64,000 bases of DNA from Alcanivorax sp. GTDB taxonomy: Bacteria > Pseudomonadota > Gammaproteobacteria > Pseudomonadales > Alcanivoracaceae. Position 1 is the first letter of the stretch. Each line of letters opens with the position of its first letter. The notes under the pieces are model-generated. The model ran no database searches. It saw only the letters and a program-made list of their open reading frames with translations, and was not told the origin of the DNA. The DNA is taken from assembly GCA_022449455.1 (NCBI GenBank), contig JAKUPL010000009.1, positions 112,406 to 176,405 on the forward strand, in the 5' to 3' direction. This document shows, in pieces, positions 6,659 to 14,986 of this stretch. The position numbers and the translations under genes were made by a program.

Positions 6659-9130
6659 TTAATCGTTGATTTCCGACCAGCCGAACCGGGTGATGCGGTT
6701 GCTGATCAAGGAGAACACATAGACGTCACCGCCGCCCACGGCCACCTGCTCGGTGTCGAACAGACCGCCGGGGCGGGTGCCCAGATCACGGTCCAGCCAG
6801 TGGCCCTGGTAGGCCGGGCTGATCACGCCGGCGCCGTCGGGGCTGTAGTCGTCCGGGTTGGCCCAGGCCCGCGCCACCATGTTGAAGCCGTCGGCCACCA
6901 CCAGGGCGTCCTGGGCGGCGTCGTAGGCGAGACCGGCGGGCAGGAACAGGCGCTGCGGGTCCAGGTCGTCCGGGTGGTCGTAGGTGCCGCCGCCCAGGCC
7001 GACCTGGCCGATCAGGGCGCCGTTGGCCGGATTCAGCGCCTGGATGCGCTGGTTGCGGCGGTCGGTGACATAGACCCGGTCGTCCAGGGCCAGCACGCTG
7101 CCGATCTGGTCGAAGGTGCCCGGCGTGCCCTGTTCGAAGAAGTCCGGGCCCAGGCTCCAGTTCCCGCCCAGGTCGTTGCCCTTGCTGGTGTCCACGCCGC
7201 CGGCGTACCAGTTCCCGTCCAGGGTGCCGCTGCCGCTGTCGTAATCGAAGCGCCACACGTAGTTGTCGAAGCTGGTGATGTAGACCGCGTGCTCGTCGCC
7301 GCCCTGGGTGACGTTCACCGATACCGGGTAGTTGGTGTTGCTGGTGGACAGACCGATTTCCGGCACCGGCAGGCCGCCGGTGCGGTAGCTCAGGTTGAAC
7401 AGCTCTTCCAGGTTGCCGTTGGCGTCGTAGATGCGCAGGCTGGCGTCGCCGGTGTAGGGCCAGGGCAGGGTGGCGTCGGCGCCCACCAGCACCGCCACGC
7501 CTTCGCCGATGTTGCTGTCGGTGAAGGTGGCGATGCCGGTGACGCCGTAGCTGATGTTGGTGCCCGGGAAGCGGCCCTGATAGTTGCCGCTGCTGTCGTA
7601 CATGTTGATGCGGGTGTTGGGCGTGTCGCTCACCAGCAGGCGGTTCTTGCTGCCCAGCCAGGCCATGCCGCTGGCGGAGTGCAGCTGGCCGGCCAGGGTG
7701 CGCGGGTGGCCCCAGAACTCATTGTTGGACACGGTGCCGACGCCGGCGGATACGGAGCAGCGCAGCAGGGTGGTGCCGCTGGAGTTGGTCCAGCATTTCT
7801 TGATGCGGTTGTTGCCGGAGTCGCTGACCAGATGCACCCGGGCGTTGCTGTAGTAGTAGCCCCAGGAGTAGATGTTTTCCCGGTAGAAACTGCCGTCGGC
7901 GCGGATCACCGGCACCAGATCGTTGGGCAGTTGGAAGGCTTCGTCCTCGGTGCCGGCGCTGGTGGGCGCGCGCATTTCCACTTGATGGATGCCGAGGCGG
8001 CCATAAATCCAGGCGGCGGAGGCGTCGCTGCTTTTGCTGGCGCGGTAGCGCACCGGGTTGGCGTCGCTGGTGCTGGCCAGGTTGCTGAAGCGCAGGATGC
8101 GGCCGCTGTAGGTGTCGGCCACGTAGAGGTTGCCGTCCAGGTCGGTGCGTAGCCCACGCGGGCGCTTCAGGTGGTCGGCGCTGCCGCCGTCGCGGAAGCG
8201 GCCGATCATGTCGTCCAGGGTGAGTTGGCCGGTGGCGGTGTCGACGCGGAAAATCTTGATGCGGTTGTTGCCGTTATCGGCCACGTACAGATAGGTGGCG
8301 CCGTTGTCCGGCGAGGTGTAGTAGGTCATCCCCTGGGGAATGCGAAAGCCGCCGCGCTTGGCCGGGTCGCCGGCGTAGTCGTCGTAGTAGGTGGAGTCGG
8401 TGCCGTAGTCCTTGTCCACGCCACGGATGCGCGGGCCGGCGCCCACGTAGCGGCCGCTGCCGTCCTGGTGGCCCAGGGTCTGGATCAGGGAGACCTGGTA
8501 GCCGTTGTCCGGGTCGATGCTGAACGCCTTGACCCGATGGTTGAATTCATCGGACACATAGATAAAGCCCTGCGGCGTGATGGTCATGTTGCGCGGCAGG
8601 TACAGGTCCTCGCCGCCGCCGTGGCCGGGCTGGCCGATGGACGTGACGTATTCGAAACCGCCGGCGCTGCCGGTCACGGTGCGGAAAAAATGGATTTGCT
8701 GGCGGCCCACGTCGTTGACATAGAGCCCGGCCAGGCGGTCGTCGTCCGCTTCGCTTTTCGACAGGAAGGCGATGCCCAGGGGCGCGCGAATCTCCGGCAC
8801 CGCGGTGGCCGGGCTGTCGGCGGCCAGGGTGGTGTCGGCGTCGTCCAGGCGGCCCACCAGGGCACCGTTCAGATTCAGCACCTTGATTTCATGGTTGCCC
8901 ATGTCCGCCACATAGACGCGGGCGCCGCTGGCGCCGCCGCTCAGGGAGTCGCGGTCATAGGTGACGGTGGTGGGGGTGTTGAACTGGTAGCGCTGCTGCA
9001 CCGGCTCGCCGCTGAGTTCCGCGGAGCGGTCCTCGTCGGCGAAGGTGTCGAACGCGCCCGCGGCGAGGGGCAGCGTAGTGAAGGGCAGGGCGCCGAGTAA
9101 CAGCGCGCCGGCCAGGGCTTTTGTTTTCAT
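6659..9130 (-). CDS. Exported NHL-repeat beta-propeller protein
   Basis: An 823-residue protein with a cleavable signal peptide (MKTKALAGALLLGALPFTT, then an Ala-rich region), so it is periplasmic or secreted. At least eight NHL-type motifs of the form (Y/L)V(A/S)DxxNxRI recur near residues 70, 190, 281, 336, 433, 499, 687 and 744 (for example YVADNGNNRIKIF, YVTDRRNQRIQAL), so one or two beta-propellers are expected. NHL propellers bind ligands or catalyse lyase or hydrolase reactions, but no catalytic residue can be assigned here. It is encoded between the crotonase and the acyl-CoA ligase in the same orientation, 16 bases before the ligase. This ties it to the pathway, perhaps as a substrate-binding or extracellular processing protein. 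ATG 9130 has a GGGAG box. Confidence 0.85.
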   Translation of the reverse strand: MKTKALAGALLLGALPFTTLPLAAGAFDTFADEDRSAELSGEPVQQRYQFNTPTTVTYDRDSLSGGASGARVYVADMGNHEIKVLNLNGALVGRLDDADTTLAADSPATAVPEIRAPLGIAFLSKSEADDDRLAGLYVNDVGRQQIHFFRTVTGSAGGFEYVTSIGQPGHGGGEDLYLPRNMTITPQGFIYVSDEFNHRVKAFSIDPDNGYQVSLIQTLGHQDGSGRYVGAGPRIRGVDKDYGTDSTYYDDYAGDPAKRGGFRIPQGMTYYTSPDNGATYLYVADNGNNRIKIFRVDTATGQLTLDDMIGRFRDGGSADHLKRPRGLRTDLDGNLYVADTYSGRILRFSNLASTSDANPVRYRASKSSDASAAWIYGRLGIHQVEMRAPTSAGTEDEAFQLPNDLVPVIRADGSFYRENIYSWGYYYSNARVHLVSDSGNNRIKKCWTNSSGTTLLRCSVSAGVGTVSNNEFWGHPRTLAGQLHSASGMAWLGSKNRLLVSDTPNTRINMYDSSGNYQGRFPGTNISYGVTGIATFTDSNIGEGVAVLVGADATLPWPYTGDASLRIYDANGNLEELFNLSYRTGGLPVPEIGLSTSNTNYPVSVNVTQGGDEHAVYITSFDNYVWRFDYDSGSGTLDGNWYAGGVDTSKGNDLGGNWSLGPDFFEQGTPGTFDQIGSVLALDDRVYVTDRRNQRIQALNPANGALIGQVGLGGGTYDHPDDLDPQRLFLPAGLAYDAAQDALVVADGFNMVARAWANPDDYSPDGAGVISPAYQGHWLDRDLGTRPGGLFDTEQVAVGGGDVYVFSLISNRITRFGWSEIND

Positions 9131-9164
9131 GATGCTCTCCCGTTGTGATTGTTGTTTTGCTTGC

Positions 9165-9180
9165 CGGTCGCCGGCGACCG
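9165..9180. repeat. Perfect 16-bp palindrome between crotonase and NHL genes
   Basis: CGGTCGCCGGCGACCG is its own reverse complement. It lies in the 92-base gap between the crotonase stop and the NHL start. No T-run follows on either strand, so it is more likely a processing or partial-attenuation hairpin, or a protein site, than a full terminator. Confidence 0.45.
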
Positions 9181-9222
9181 CCCCAAACGGCGGCCGGCGG
9201 CCGGGTTGTTCCGAGAAAATCG

Positions 9223-9972
9223 TTATTTTTTCAGAAAGGCGGCCATGCCCCGGTCCGCCTCGTCGCTCTCGATCTGCTCCAGAAAATGCCGGTATTCGGC
9301 CTCCAGGCCGGCGGCCACGGTGGCCCGGTCCGGGCGGGTCAGGGCCAGAGTGCGGCGCACGCTGTGAGGTTTGGCGTCGCGGATGTTTTCCGCCACCGCC
9401 CGGGCCGTGGCGCCGGTGTCCTCGGCGCGGTATTGCACCAGCCCCAGCCGGTGCGCCTCGTCGGCGTCCAGGCGGCGGTTGGTGAGCTGGATGTCCAGCG
9501 CCCGGGCCCGGCCAATGCGCTCCGGCATCAGCGCGGTCCAGCCGCCGTCCGGACTGAAGCCCACCACCGTGTACCAGGGCGCGAAGCTGGCCCGGTCGCC
9601 GGCCACGGCGATGTCGCAGGCCAGCACCAGGCCCAGGGATCCTCCGGTGACCAGGCCGTGCACCGCGACCACCGTGGGCACCGGCAGATCGAGCAGATCC
9701 AGCACCGTGGCATTGAGGGCGCCGACCACGTTTTCCGCGTAGGCGCGGCGCTGGTCGCGGGGCGTGTCGTGGAAGCCGGCCACGTCGCCGCCGCTGGAAA
9801 AGGAACGGCCTTCGGCGTCCAGAATCAGCACCGCCGCGTCGCTGTCGCGGACCCGCGCCAGCTGGGCGCGGATCGCGTCCAGCAGCTCCGGCACCAGGGC
9901 GTTGTGGCGTTGCGGCCGGTTCAGGGTGAGCCGCGCGATGCGCTCCTCGATGTGCAGGGTGGCGGCGCTCAT
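9223..9972 (-). CDS. Enoyl-CoA hydratase/isomerase (crotonase) family protein
   Basis: A 249-residue crotonase-fold enzyme acting on enoyl-CoA. The oxyanion-hole segments are present (FSSGGDVAGF and GLVTGGSLGLVLACD). The position of the first hydratase glutamate (GGGxxE) is glycine here, while FSPDGG places an Asp at the second catalytic site. This pattern is closer to delta-3,delta-2-enoyl-CoA isomerases (ECI/PaaG type) than to true hydratases, so double-bond isomerisation is my preferred role. ATG 9972 overlaps the stop of tetR by 4 bases (ATGA), so it is translationally coupled to its probable regulator. The gene is followed by a palindrome and the NHL gene. Confidence 0.85.
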   Translation of the reverse strand: MSAATLHIEERIARLTLNRPQRHNALVPELLDAIRAQLARVRDSDAAVLILDAEGRSFSSGGDVAGFHDTPRDQRRAYAENVVGALNATVLDLLDLPVPTVVAVHGLVTGGSLGLVLACDIAVAGDRASFAPWYTVVGFSPDGGWTALMPERIGRARALDIQLTNRRLDADEAHRLGLVQYRAEDTGATARAVAENIRDAKPHSVRRTLALTRPDRATVAAGLEAEYRHFLEQIESDEADRGMAAFLKK

Positions 9973-10637
9973 GGGTTCTTCTCCGGGCCTTCCAGGGTCA
10001 GGCCATTGCGGAACAGGTCGGAGATGGTGGCGACGATCTCGTCGAACGACACATCCCGATCCCACAGGGCATAGCGCAGACCGAGAAAGTTGGACATGCC
10101 CATCAATGCCCACACCCGCACCTCGTTATTGCCGGCGCGGATTTCGCCTTTGCGGGTGGCGTCGGCCAGCATGCGCAGATAGCCGCGCCCGAAGGCTTCG
10201 TAGTATTCCCGGTAGATCGACTCGTCCACGAACTGGGCCTCCTGCAGCACCCGGTACAGGGAGGGGTGCTCGAACAGATACTGCAGGAAGGCGCGCAGCC
10301 CTTTTTCCTCCGCCTGCAGCCGGTCGCCGGCATCGACGATCTCGGCGGCCAGATGGGCGCGCACCTGATGCCCCATGTCGCGCACCAGCTCGCGGAGAAT
10401 TTCTTCCTTGCCGGCGAAGTAGGTGTAGAAGGTGCCCTGGGCGACGCCGGCGGCGCGGGTGATGTCGCTGATGCCGGCGCGGTGGTAGCCGAGGGTGCCG
10501 AAAGTGTCCTCCGCGGCCTTCAGAATGCGCGCCCGGGTACGGGCGCCGCGGGCGGTCTTGGGCGCGCCGGGGCCGGGCTGGGCGGCGTCGCCGGCCGGAG
10601 CCGGCGTGGCGGTTTTGAGTGAGGCGGTACGGGTCAT
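9969..10637 (-). CDS. TetR-family transcriptional regulator
   Basis: A 222-residue regulator. After a Pro/Ala-rich lead the TetR helix-turn-helix is clear: TRARILKAAEDTFGTLGYHRAGISDITRAAGVAQGTFYTYFAGKEEILREL. (The motif pieces are GISDITRAAGVAQGTFY and YFAGKEEI.) The C-terminal ligand domain is of the fatty-acid/acyl-CoA-responsive kind by context only. ATG 10637 is preferred over the TTG at 10679, because a perfect 7-4-7 inverted repeat (10663-10680) lies across that TTG and would be the autoregulatory operator. As first gene of the minus-strand unit (tetR, crotonase, NHL, ligase, MaoC pair, esterase) it likely represses the whole set and may also act on the divergent liv operon. Confidence 0.88.
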   Translation of the reverse strand: MTRTASLKTATPAPAGDAAQPGPGAPKTARGARTRARILKAAEDTFGTLGYHRAGISDITRAAGVAQGTFYTYFAGKEEILRELVRDMGHQVRAHLAAEIVDAGDRLQAEEKGLRAFLQYLFEHPSLYRVLQEAQFVDESIYREYYEAFGRGYLRMLADATRKGEIRAGNNEVRVWALMGMSNFLGLRYALWDRDVSFDEIVATISDLFRNGLTLEGPEKNP

Positions 10638-10662
10638 GGGGGCCGTCTTTTGTTCTTTGAAA

Positions 10663-10680
10663 GTTGAATCGGTATTCAAC
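10663..10680. promoter_or_regulatory. Probable TetR operator (inverted repeat)
   Basis: GTTGAAT-CGGT-ATTCAAC is a perfect 7-bp inverted repeat with a 4-base spacer, 26 bases upstream of the tetR ATG. Its size and position are typical of TetR-family autoregulatory operators. Confidence 0.55.
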
Positions 10681-10758
10681 TAAATTAGGTTTGGCCGTCC
10701 ACTCTGTCAACTATGAAGACCTTGTCGGGGCCCCGGGAGGGGGCTCCGAGAAACGCCG

Positions 10759-10782
10759 AAAAACCCGATTATTACGGTTTTT
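10759..10782. repeat. A/T-rich inverted repeat in the tetR-livK gap
   Basis: AAAAACC (10759-10765) and GGTTTTT (10776-10782) are perfect inverted arms with a 10-base loop. This could act as a weak bidirectional terminator between the divergent units. Apart from this, the operator and the hairpin at 10823, the 340-base gap shows no gene. Confidence 0.35.
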
Positions 10783-10822
10783 AAAGGGGTTTCAGGCGGT
10801 TCCGGCCCGGTACTTTCGAAAT

Positions 10823-10845
10823 ATTCCACGATTGTGGAATTTTTT
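10823..10845 (+). terminator. Hairpin plus T-run upstream of livK (terminator or attenuator)
   Basis: ATTCCAC-GATT-GTGGAAT (10823-10840) is followed directly by TTTTT. It lies about 130 bases upstream of livK in the direction of its transcription. If the livK promoter is upstream, this would be an attenuator; otherwise it is an upstream terminator. The half-site ATTCCAC differs by one base from ATTCAAC of the TetR operator, so a second regulator site is an alternative. Confidence 0.4.
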
Positions 10846-10977
10846 CCGCCAACCTCTTGCGGAAAGGTGAATCAGTTGTCATATTGTTGGCGCACGCTTT
10901 CCAAGAACAGCACAACAACAACTCGCGGCCACTGGCCGGAACAAGAACAGCAAGAATCGAGAACAAGGAGAAATCCT

Positions 10978-12198
10978 ATGAAGCGTCTGATTACCGCCAC
11001 GGCCTTCACGCTCACCGCCCTGGCCGCCGCGCCCGTGGCGCAGGCCGCCGACTCCATCCGCATCGCCCATGTCACCGGCTTCACCGGTCCGCTGTCCGCC
11101 TACGCGGAGCAGCTCAGCGTGGGGATGGAAATGGGCTTCGAGTACGCCACCGACGGCAGCATGGAGATCGAAGGCCGCAAGATCGAAATCATCGACAAGG
11201 ACACTCAGCTGGACCCGGCCCGGGCCCGTTCCCTGGTGGAGGAAGCCTACGCCGAGGACGACGCCCAGATCGTGGTGGGCCCGGTCTCTTCCGGCGTGGC
11301 CCTGGCCACCCTGCCGATCGCCGAGCAGTACGAGCGCATCATCATGCCCGAGGGCGTGGCCGACGCCATCACCGGCGCCGACTGGAACCGCTATGTGTTC
11401 CGGGTTGGCCGCAACTCCTCCCAGGACGCGGTTTCCAACGCGGTCGCCCTGGGTGAGCCGGGCGTCTGCGTGGCCACCATCGCCCAGGACTACGCCTTCG
11501 GTCGCGACGGCGTGGCCGCCTACAAGGAAGCGATGGAAGGCCAGGGCGGTAACGTGGTGCACGAGGAATACCTGCCCACCGACGCCACCGACTTCACCGC
11601 CGCCGCCCAGCGCCTGTTCAACGCGCTCAAGGACCGGGACGGTTGCGAGCAGGGCAAATACATCTTCGCCATCTGGGCCGGCAGCGCCAACCCGCTGAGC
11701 CGCATCCAGGATCTGCAGCCGGAGCGCTTCGGCATCAAGCTGGCCACCGGCGGCAACATCCTGCCGGCCCTGGTGAGCTACTCCGAGTTTCCGGGTATGG
11801 AAGGCGCCGGCTTCTACTACTTCGAGTCGCCCAAGAACGAGATCAACGACTGGTTCGTGAAGGAGCACTTCAAGCGCTTCGACGCGGCCCCGGACTTCTT
11901 CACCGCCCAGGGCTTCTCCCAGGCCATGGCGATCACCGCGGCGATCCGCAAGAGCAAGGGTTCCACCGACACCGAGGACCTGATCAAGGCGTTCGAGGGT
12001 CTGGTGTTCGAGACCCCGAAAGGCAAGATGATCCTCCGCGACGAGGACCACCAGGCGCTGCAGGAGATGTACCACTTCCGCATCAAGGCCGAGGAGCGTG
12101 ACGATTGGTTCGCCAACCGCACCGTCACCGCCGGCGTGCCGGAGCTGGTGCGCACCATCGCCATCGATCAGATGAACATTCCGATCCGGAATAAGTAA
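10978..12198 (+). CDS. livK: Liv-type ABC transporter, periplasmic substrate-binding protein
   Basis: Binds the ligand in the periplasm and delivers it to the LivHMGF permease. The 406-residue protein has a Sec signal peptide (MKRLITATAFTLTALAAAPVAQA, cut before ADSIRIAH) and the two-lobed type I fold (IAHVTGFTGPLSAYAEQ at the start; VVGPVSSGVALATLPIAEQY). Family members bind branched-chain amino acids, amides, urea or aromatic acids; the ligand cannot be read here. Because the operon ends in 3-hydroxybutyrate dehydrogenase, a small carboxylate is plausible. ATG 10978 follows AAGGAG; longer upstream frames would hide the signal peptide. A long hairpin follows the stop. Confidence 0.9.
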   Translation: MKRLITATAFTLTALAAAPVAQAADSIRIAHVTGFTGPLSAYAEQLSVGMEMGFEYATDGSMEIEGRKIEIIDKDTQLDPARARSLVEEAYAEDDAQIVVGPVSSGVALATLPIAEQYERIIMPEGVADAITGADWNRYVFRVGRNSSQDAVSNAVALGEPGVCVATIAQDYAFGRDGVAAYKEAMEGQGGNVVHEEYLPTDATDFTAAAQRLFNALKDRDGCEQGKYIFAIWAGSANPLSRIQDLQPERFGIKLATGGNILPALVSYSEFPGMEGAGFYYFESPKNEINDWFVKEHFKRFDAAPDFFTAQGFSQAMAITAAIRKSKGSTDTEDLIKAFEGLVFETPKGKMILRDEDHQALQEMYHFRIKAEERDDWFANRTVTAGVPELVRTIAIDQMNIPIRNK

Positions 12199-12202
12199 CG
12201 GC

Positions 12203-12302
12203 AGTTGAAAGTTAAAAGTTAAAAGGAAAACAGGCGCGGGCACGGCCCATCGACCGGTAGGCCCGGCCCGCGCTTTCAACTTTTAACTTGCAACTTTCAA
12301 CT
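12203..12302. repeat. Long imperfect inverted repeat between livK and livG
   Basis: Arms 12203-12225 and 12280-12302 (AGTTGAAAGTTAAAAG... against its near reverse complement, about two mismatches in 23) enclose a second perfect stem GCGCGGGC (12234-12241) / GCCCGCGC (12266-12273). The RNA would fold as one long hairpin. Such structures after a binding-protein gene often protect its mRNA from 3' decay and raise its level above the permease genes. The arms themselves contain direct repeats of GAAAGTTAAAAGTTAAAA type. Confidence 0.7.
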
Positions 12303-12356
12303 CGTGACTCTCGCAACTCGTGCCCCCCTTATTCCGATAACACAAAGGGACCTTCC

Positions 12357-13157
12357 ATGGCCTCCTTGCAACCCGAAACCGTCTCCCGTCCGGTGCTGGA
12401 AACCCGCGGCCTGACCATCAACTTCGGCGGTCACGTGGCGGTCAATCAGGTGTCCTGCGCGTTTCACGCCGGCACTCTGACCTCCATCGTCGGGCCCAAC
12501 GGCGCCGGCAAGACCACCTGGTTCAATCTGATTTCCGGGCAGTTGCCCGCGTCCGCCGGCAGCGTGCGGCTGTTCGACGAGGACATCACCAAGCTGGGCG
12601 CCGCCGCCCGCGCCGACAAGGGCCTGGGCCGCGCTTTCCAGCTTACCAATCTGTTCCCCAATCTGACCGCCCTGGAGAACGTGCGCCTGGCGGTGGCGTC
12701 GCGTCATCGCATCGGCCACGTGTTCTGGCAGATGGCCAGCCGCCGCCGCGACCTCACCGACCGCGCCGCCGCCTATCTGGAGCAGGTCAACCTGGGCCGT
12801 CGCGCCGACGATCTGGTGGCCAATCTGCCCCACGGCGACCAGCGCAAACTGGAAGTGGCGCTGATGCTGGCGCTGGAGCCGGAGGTGTTCATGTTCGACG
12901 AACCCACCGCCGGCATGAGCGTGGACGAAGTGCCGGTGATCCTGGATCTGATCGCCGACATCAAGAACAAGCAGAACAAGGTGATTCTGCTGGTGGAGCA
13001 CAAGATGGACGTGGTGCGCTCGCTGTCCGACCGCATCGTGGTGCTGCACAACGGCGAACTGGTGGCCGACGGCGAGCCCGCCGAGGTGATCGCCTCGCCC
13101 ATCGTCCAGGAAGCCTACCTGGGCGCCACCGCCGACGACCCCGCCGAGGAAGCCTGA
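12357..13157 (+). CDS. livG: Liv-type ABC transporter ATP-binding protein
   Basis: One of two cytoplasmic ATPase subunits of the importer. The 266-residue protein has Walker A GPNGAGKT (46-53), the Q-loop region (FQLTNLFPNLTALENV), a variant signature (NLPHGDQRKLEVALML in place of LSGGQ), Walker B FMFDEPTAGM, and the switch His in LLVEHKMDVV. This pattern is typical of LivG subunits. ATG 12357 follows AAAGGGA; an earlier in-frame ATG-like start at 12288 lies in the hairpin arm and is rejected. livF starts 2 bases after its stop. Confidence 0.92.
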   Translation: MASLQPETVSRPVLETRGLTINFGGHVAVNQVSCAFHAGTLTSIVGPNGAGKTTWFNLISGQLPASAGSVRLFDEDITKLGAAARADKGLGRAFQLTNLFPNLTALENVRLAVASRHRIGHVFWQMASRRRDLTDRAAAYLEQVNLGRRADDLVANLPHGDQRKLEVALMLALEPEVFMFDEPTAGMSVDEVPVILDLIADIKNKQNKVILLVEHKMDVVRSLSDRIVVLHNGELVADGEPAEVIASPIVQEAYLGATADDPAEEA

Positions 13158-13158
13158 T

Positions 13159-13884
13159 ATGAGCGATCCGATTCTTTCTCTCACCGGCGTGCGCGCGGAC
13201 ATCGACCAATACCACATTCTGCACGGCGTGGACCTGCGCGTGCCGAAGGGCGAGCTGACCGTGCTGCTGGGCCGCAACGGCGCCGGCAAGAGCACCACGC
13301 TGCGTACCATCATGGGTCTGACCACGGTGACCGGTGGCCAGGTGCGTTTCCGTGGCGAGGACATCACCGGCCAGCCAACGCCGCGCATCGCCCGCCAGGG
13401 CATCGCCTTCGTGCCCGAGAACATGGGCATCTTCAGCCTGCTGACGGTGCGCGAAAACATGGTGCTGGCGGCGGTCAGCGGGCCCATGGACGAACAGCGG
13501 CTGACCTGGATTTTCGAGCTGTTCCCGCCGCTGAAAAAATTCTGGAACCGCCCGGCGGGCAATCTTTCCGGCGGGCAGAAGCAAATGCTGGCCATCGCCC
13601 GGGCGGTGATCGAGCCCCGCGAGCTGCTGCTGGTGGACGAGCCCACCAAAGGGCTGGCGCCGGCCATCATCAACGACCTGGCGGGCGCCTTCGAGCAGCT
13701 CAAGGAACAGCAGGTCAGCATTCTTCTGGTGGAACAGAACTTCAACTTTTCCCGCCGTCTGGGCCAGTCCGTGGCGGTGATGAACGACGGCGGCGTGGTG
13801 TACGCCGGCCAGATGGCCGAGCTGGCCGACAACGAGGATCTGCAACACGAGTTGCTGGGTCTCGGTCTGGGCGCGCATCAGTAA
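13159..13884 (+). CDS. livF: Liv-type ABC transporter ATP-binding protein
   Basis: The second ATPase subunit, 241 residues, partner of LivG. It has Walker A GRNGAGKS (38-45), signature LSGGQKQMLAIARAV, Walker B LLLVDEPTKGLAP and switch His region ILLVEQNFNF, as in LivF subunits, where Gln replaces His in the switch. It starts 2 bases after livG and ends 31 bases before livH, so the five transporter genes form one operon. The residues needed for ATP hydrolysis appear intact apart from this family-typical Gln. Confidence 0.92.
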   Translation: MSDPILSLTGVRADIDQYHILHGVDLRVPKGELTVLLGRNGAGKSTTLRTIMGLTTVTGGQVRFRGEDITGQPTPRIARQGIAFVPENMGIFSLLTVRENMVLAAVSGPMDEQRLTWIFELFPPLKKFWNRPAGNLSGGQKQMLAIARAVIEPRELLLVDEPTKGLAPAIINDLAGAFEQLKEQQVSILLVEQNFNFSRRLGQSVAVMNDGGVVYAGQMAELADNEDLQHELLGLGLGAHQ

Positions 13885-13914
13885 GCGCGATCAACGAATA
13901 AGGAGAACACAGTC

Positions 13915-14973
13915 ATGTCGGCGCACGACGAAATTCTCGAACCGCGGCCCGAGGGCGTTCTCGGCCGGTTCCGCGCGTTCCGCGAGAACCGTCCGCACCT
14001 GTTTCTGCTGGTGCTGATGATGCTGGTGGCGTTTTTCATGATGGACCCGCGCACCTGGGTGGTGCTGACCATCAGCGGCCTGGCCATGGGCGCCATGGTG
14101 TTTCTGATGGCCTCGGGCATGACCCTGACCTTCGGCCTGATGAACGTGCTCAACCTGGCCCACGGCGCCTTTATTTCCCTGGGCGCCTTCGCCGGCGCCA
14201 CGGTGCTGGTGCACTGGCTCGACGCCAGCGCCGGCCAGTCGTCGCTGCTCGCCAATCTGGCGGCCGTGGTGCCGGCGCTGGGCTTCGCCCTGGCGGTGGC
14301 CGGGCTGGTCGGGCTGCTGTTCGAGCGGCTGGTGATCAAGCCGGTGTACGGCGATCACCTCAAGCAGATTCTGGTTACCGTGGGCGGCTCCATCATTCTG
14401 ATGGAACTGATCCATGTGATCTGGGGACCCAACGAGATTCCGGTGCCGCGCCCGGACGCGCTCACCGGCGCCTTTCTGGTGCCGGAGTCGTGGCCGGTGA
14501 TCGGCGGCGTGGCGCTGGAGAAATACCGGCTGATCGCGGTGATTCTGGGGCTGGCGGTGTACGGCATGATGACCTGGGTGATCGAACACACCCGCACCGG
14601 CATTCTGATCCGCGCCGGGGTGGAGGACCAGGAAATGGTGGAGGTGCACGGCTACCGCATCCGTCTGCTGTTTTTGGGCGTGTTCGTGGCCGGCTCGGCG
14701 CTGGCCGGGCTGGGCGGCGCCATGTGGGCCATGTACCGGGAGATCATCACCGCGCACATGGGCGACGAGCTGATGATCTCGGTGATCGTGGTGATCATTC
14801 TCGGCGGGCTGGGTTCCATCAAGGGCTGCTTCTACGGCGCCGTGCTGGTGGGCCTGATCAATCTCTATGTGGGCTACCTGGAACCGCGTCTGGCGGCGGT
14901 GGCCACCGTGGGTCTGATGGTGGGCGTGCTGATGTGGCGCCCCCAGGGCCTGATTCCGGTCATCAAGGTTTAA
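13915..14973 (+). CDS. livH: Liv-type ABC transporter permease
   Basis: Inner-membrane permease subunit, 352 residues, about nine hydrophobic segments. It shows the LivH features MASGMTLTFGLMNVLNLAHGAF near the start and AVILGLAVYG / GILIRAGVEDQEMVEVHG, the coupling-helix region that contacts the ATPases. An extra polar N-terminus of about 30 residues (MSAHDEILEPRPEGVLGRF) precedes the first membrane helix. ATG 13915 has AAGGAG 10 bases upstream. livM begins 13 bases after the stop. Confidence 0.9.
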   Translation: MSAHDEILEPRPEGVLGRFRAFRENRPHLFLLVLMMLVAFFMMDPRTWVVLTISGLAMGAMVFLMASGMTLTFGLMNVLNLAHGAFISLGAFAGATVLVHWLDASAGQSSLLANLAAVVPALGFALAVAGLVGLLFERLVIKPVYGDHLKQILVTVGGSIILMELIHVIWGPNEIPVPRPDALTGAFLVPESWPVIGGVALEKYRLIAVILGLAVYGMMTWVIEHTRTGILIRAGVEDQEMVEVHGYRIRLLFLGVFVAGSALAGLGGAMWAMYREIITAHMGDELMISVIVVIILGGLGSIKGCFYGAVLVGLINLYVGYLEPRLAAVATVGLMVGVLMWRPQGLIPVIKV

Positions 14974-14986
14974 GGGGCGCCCGGCT

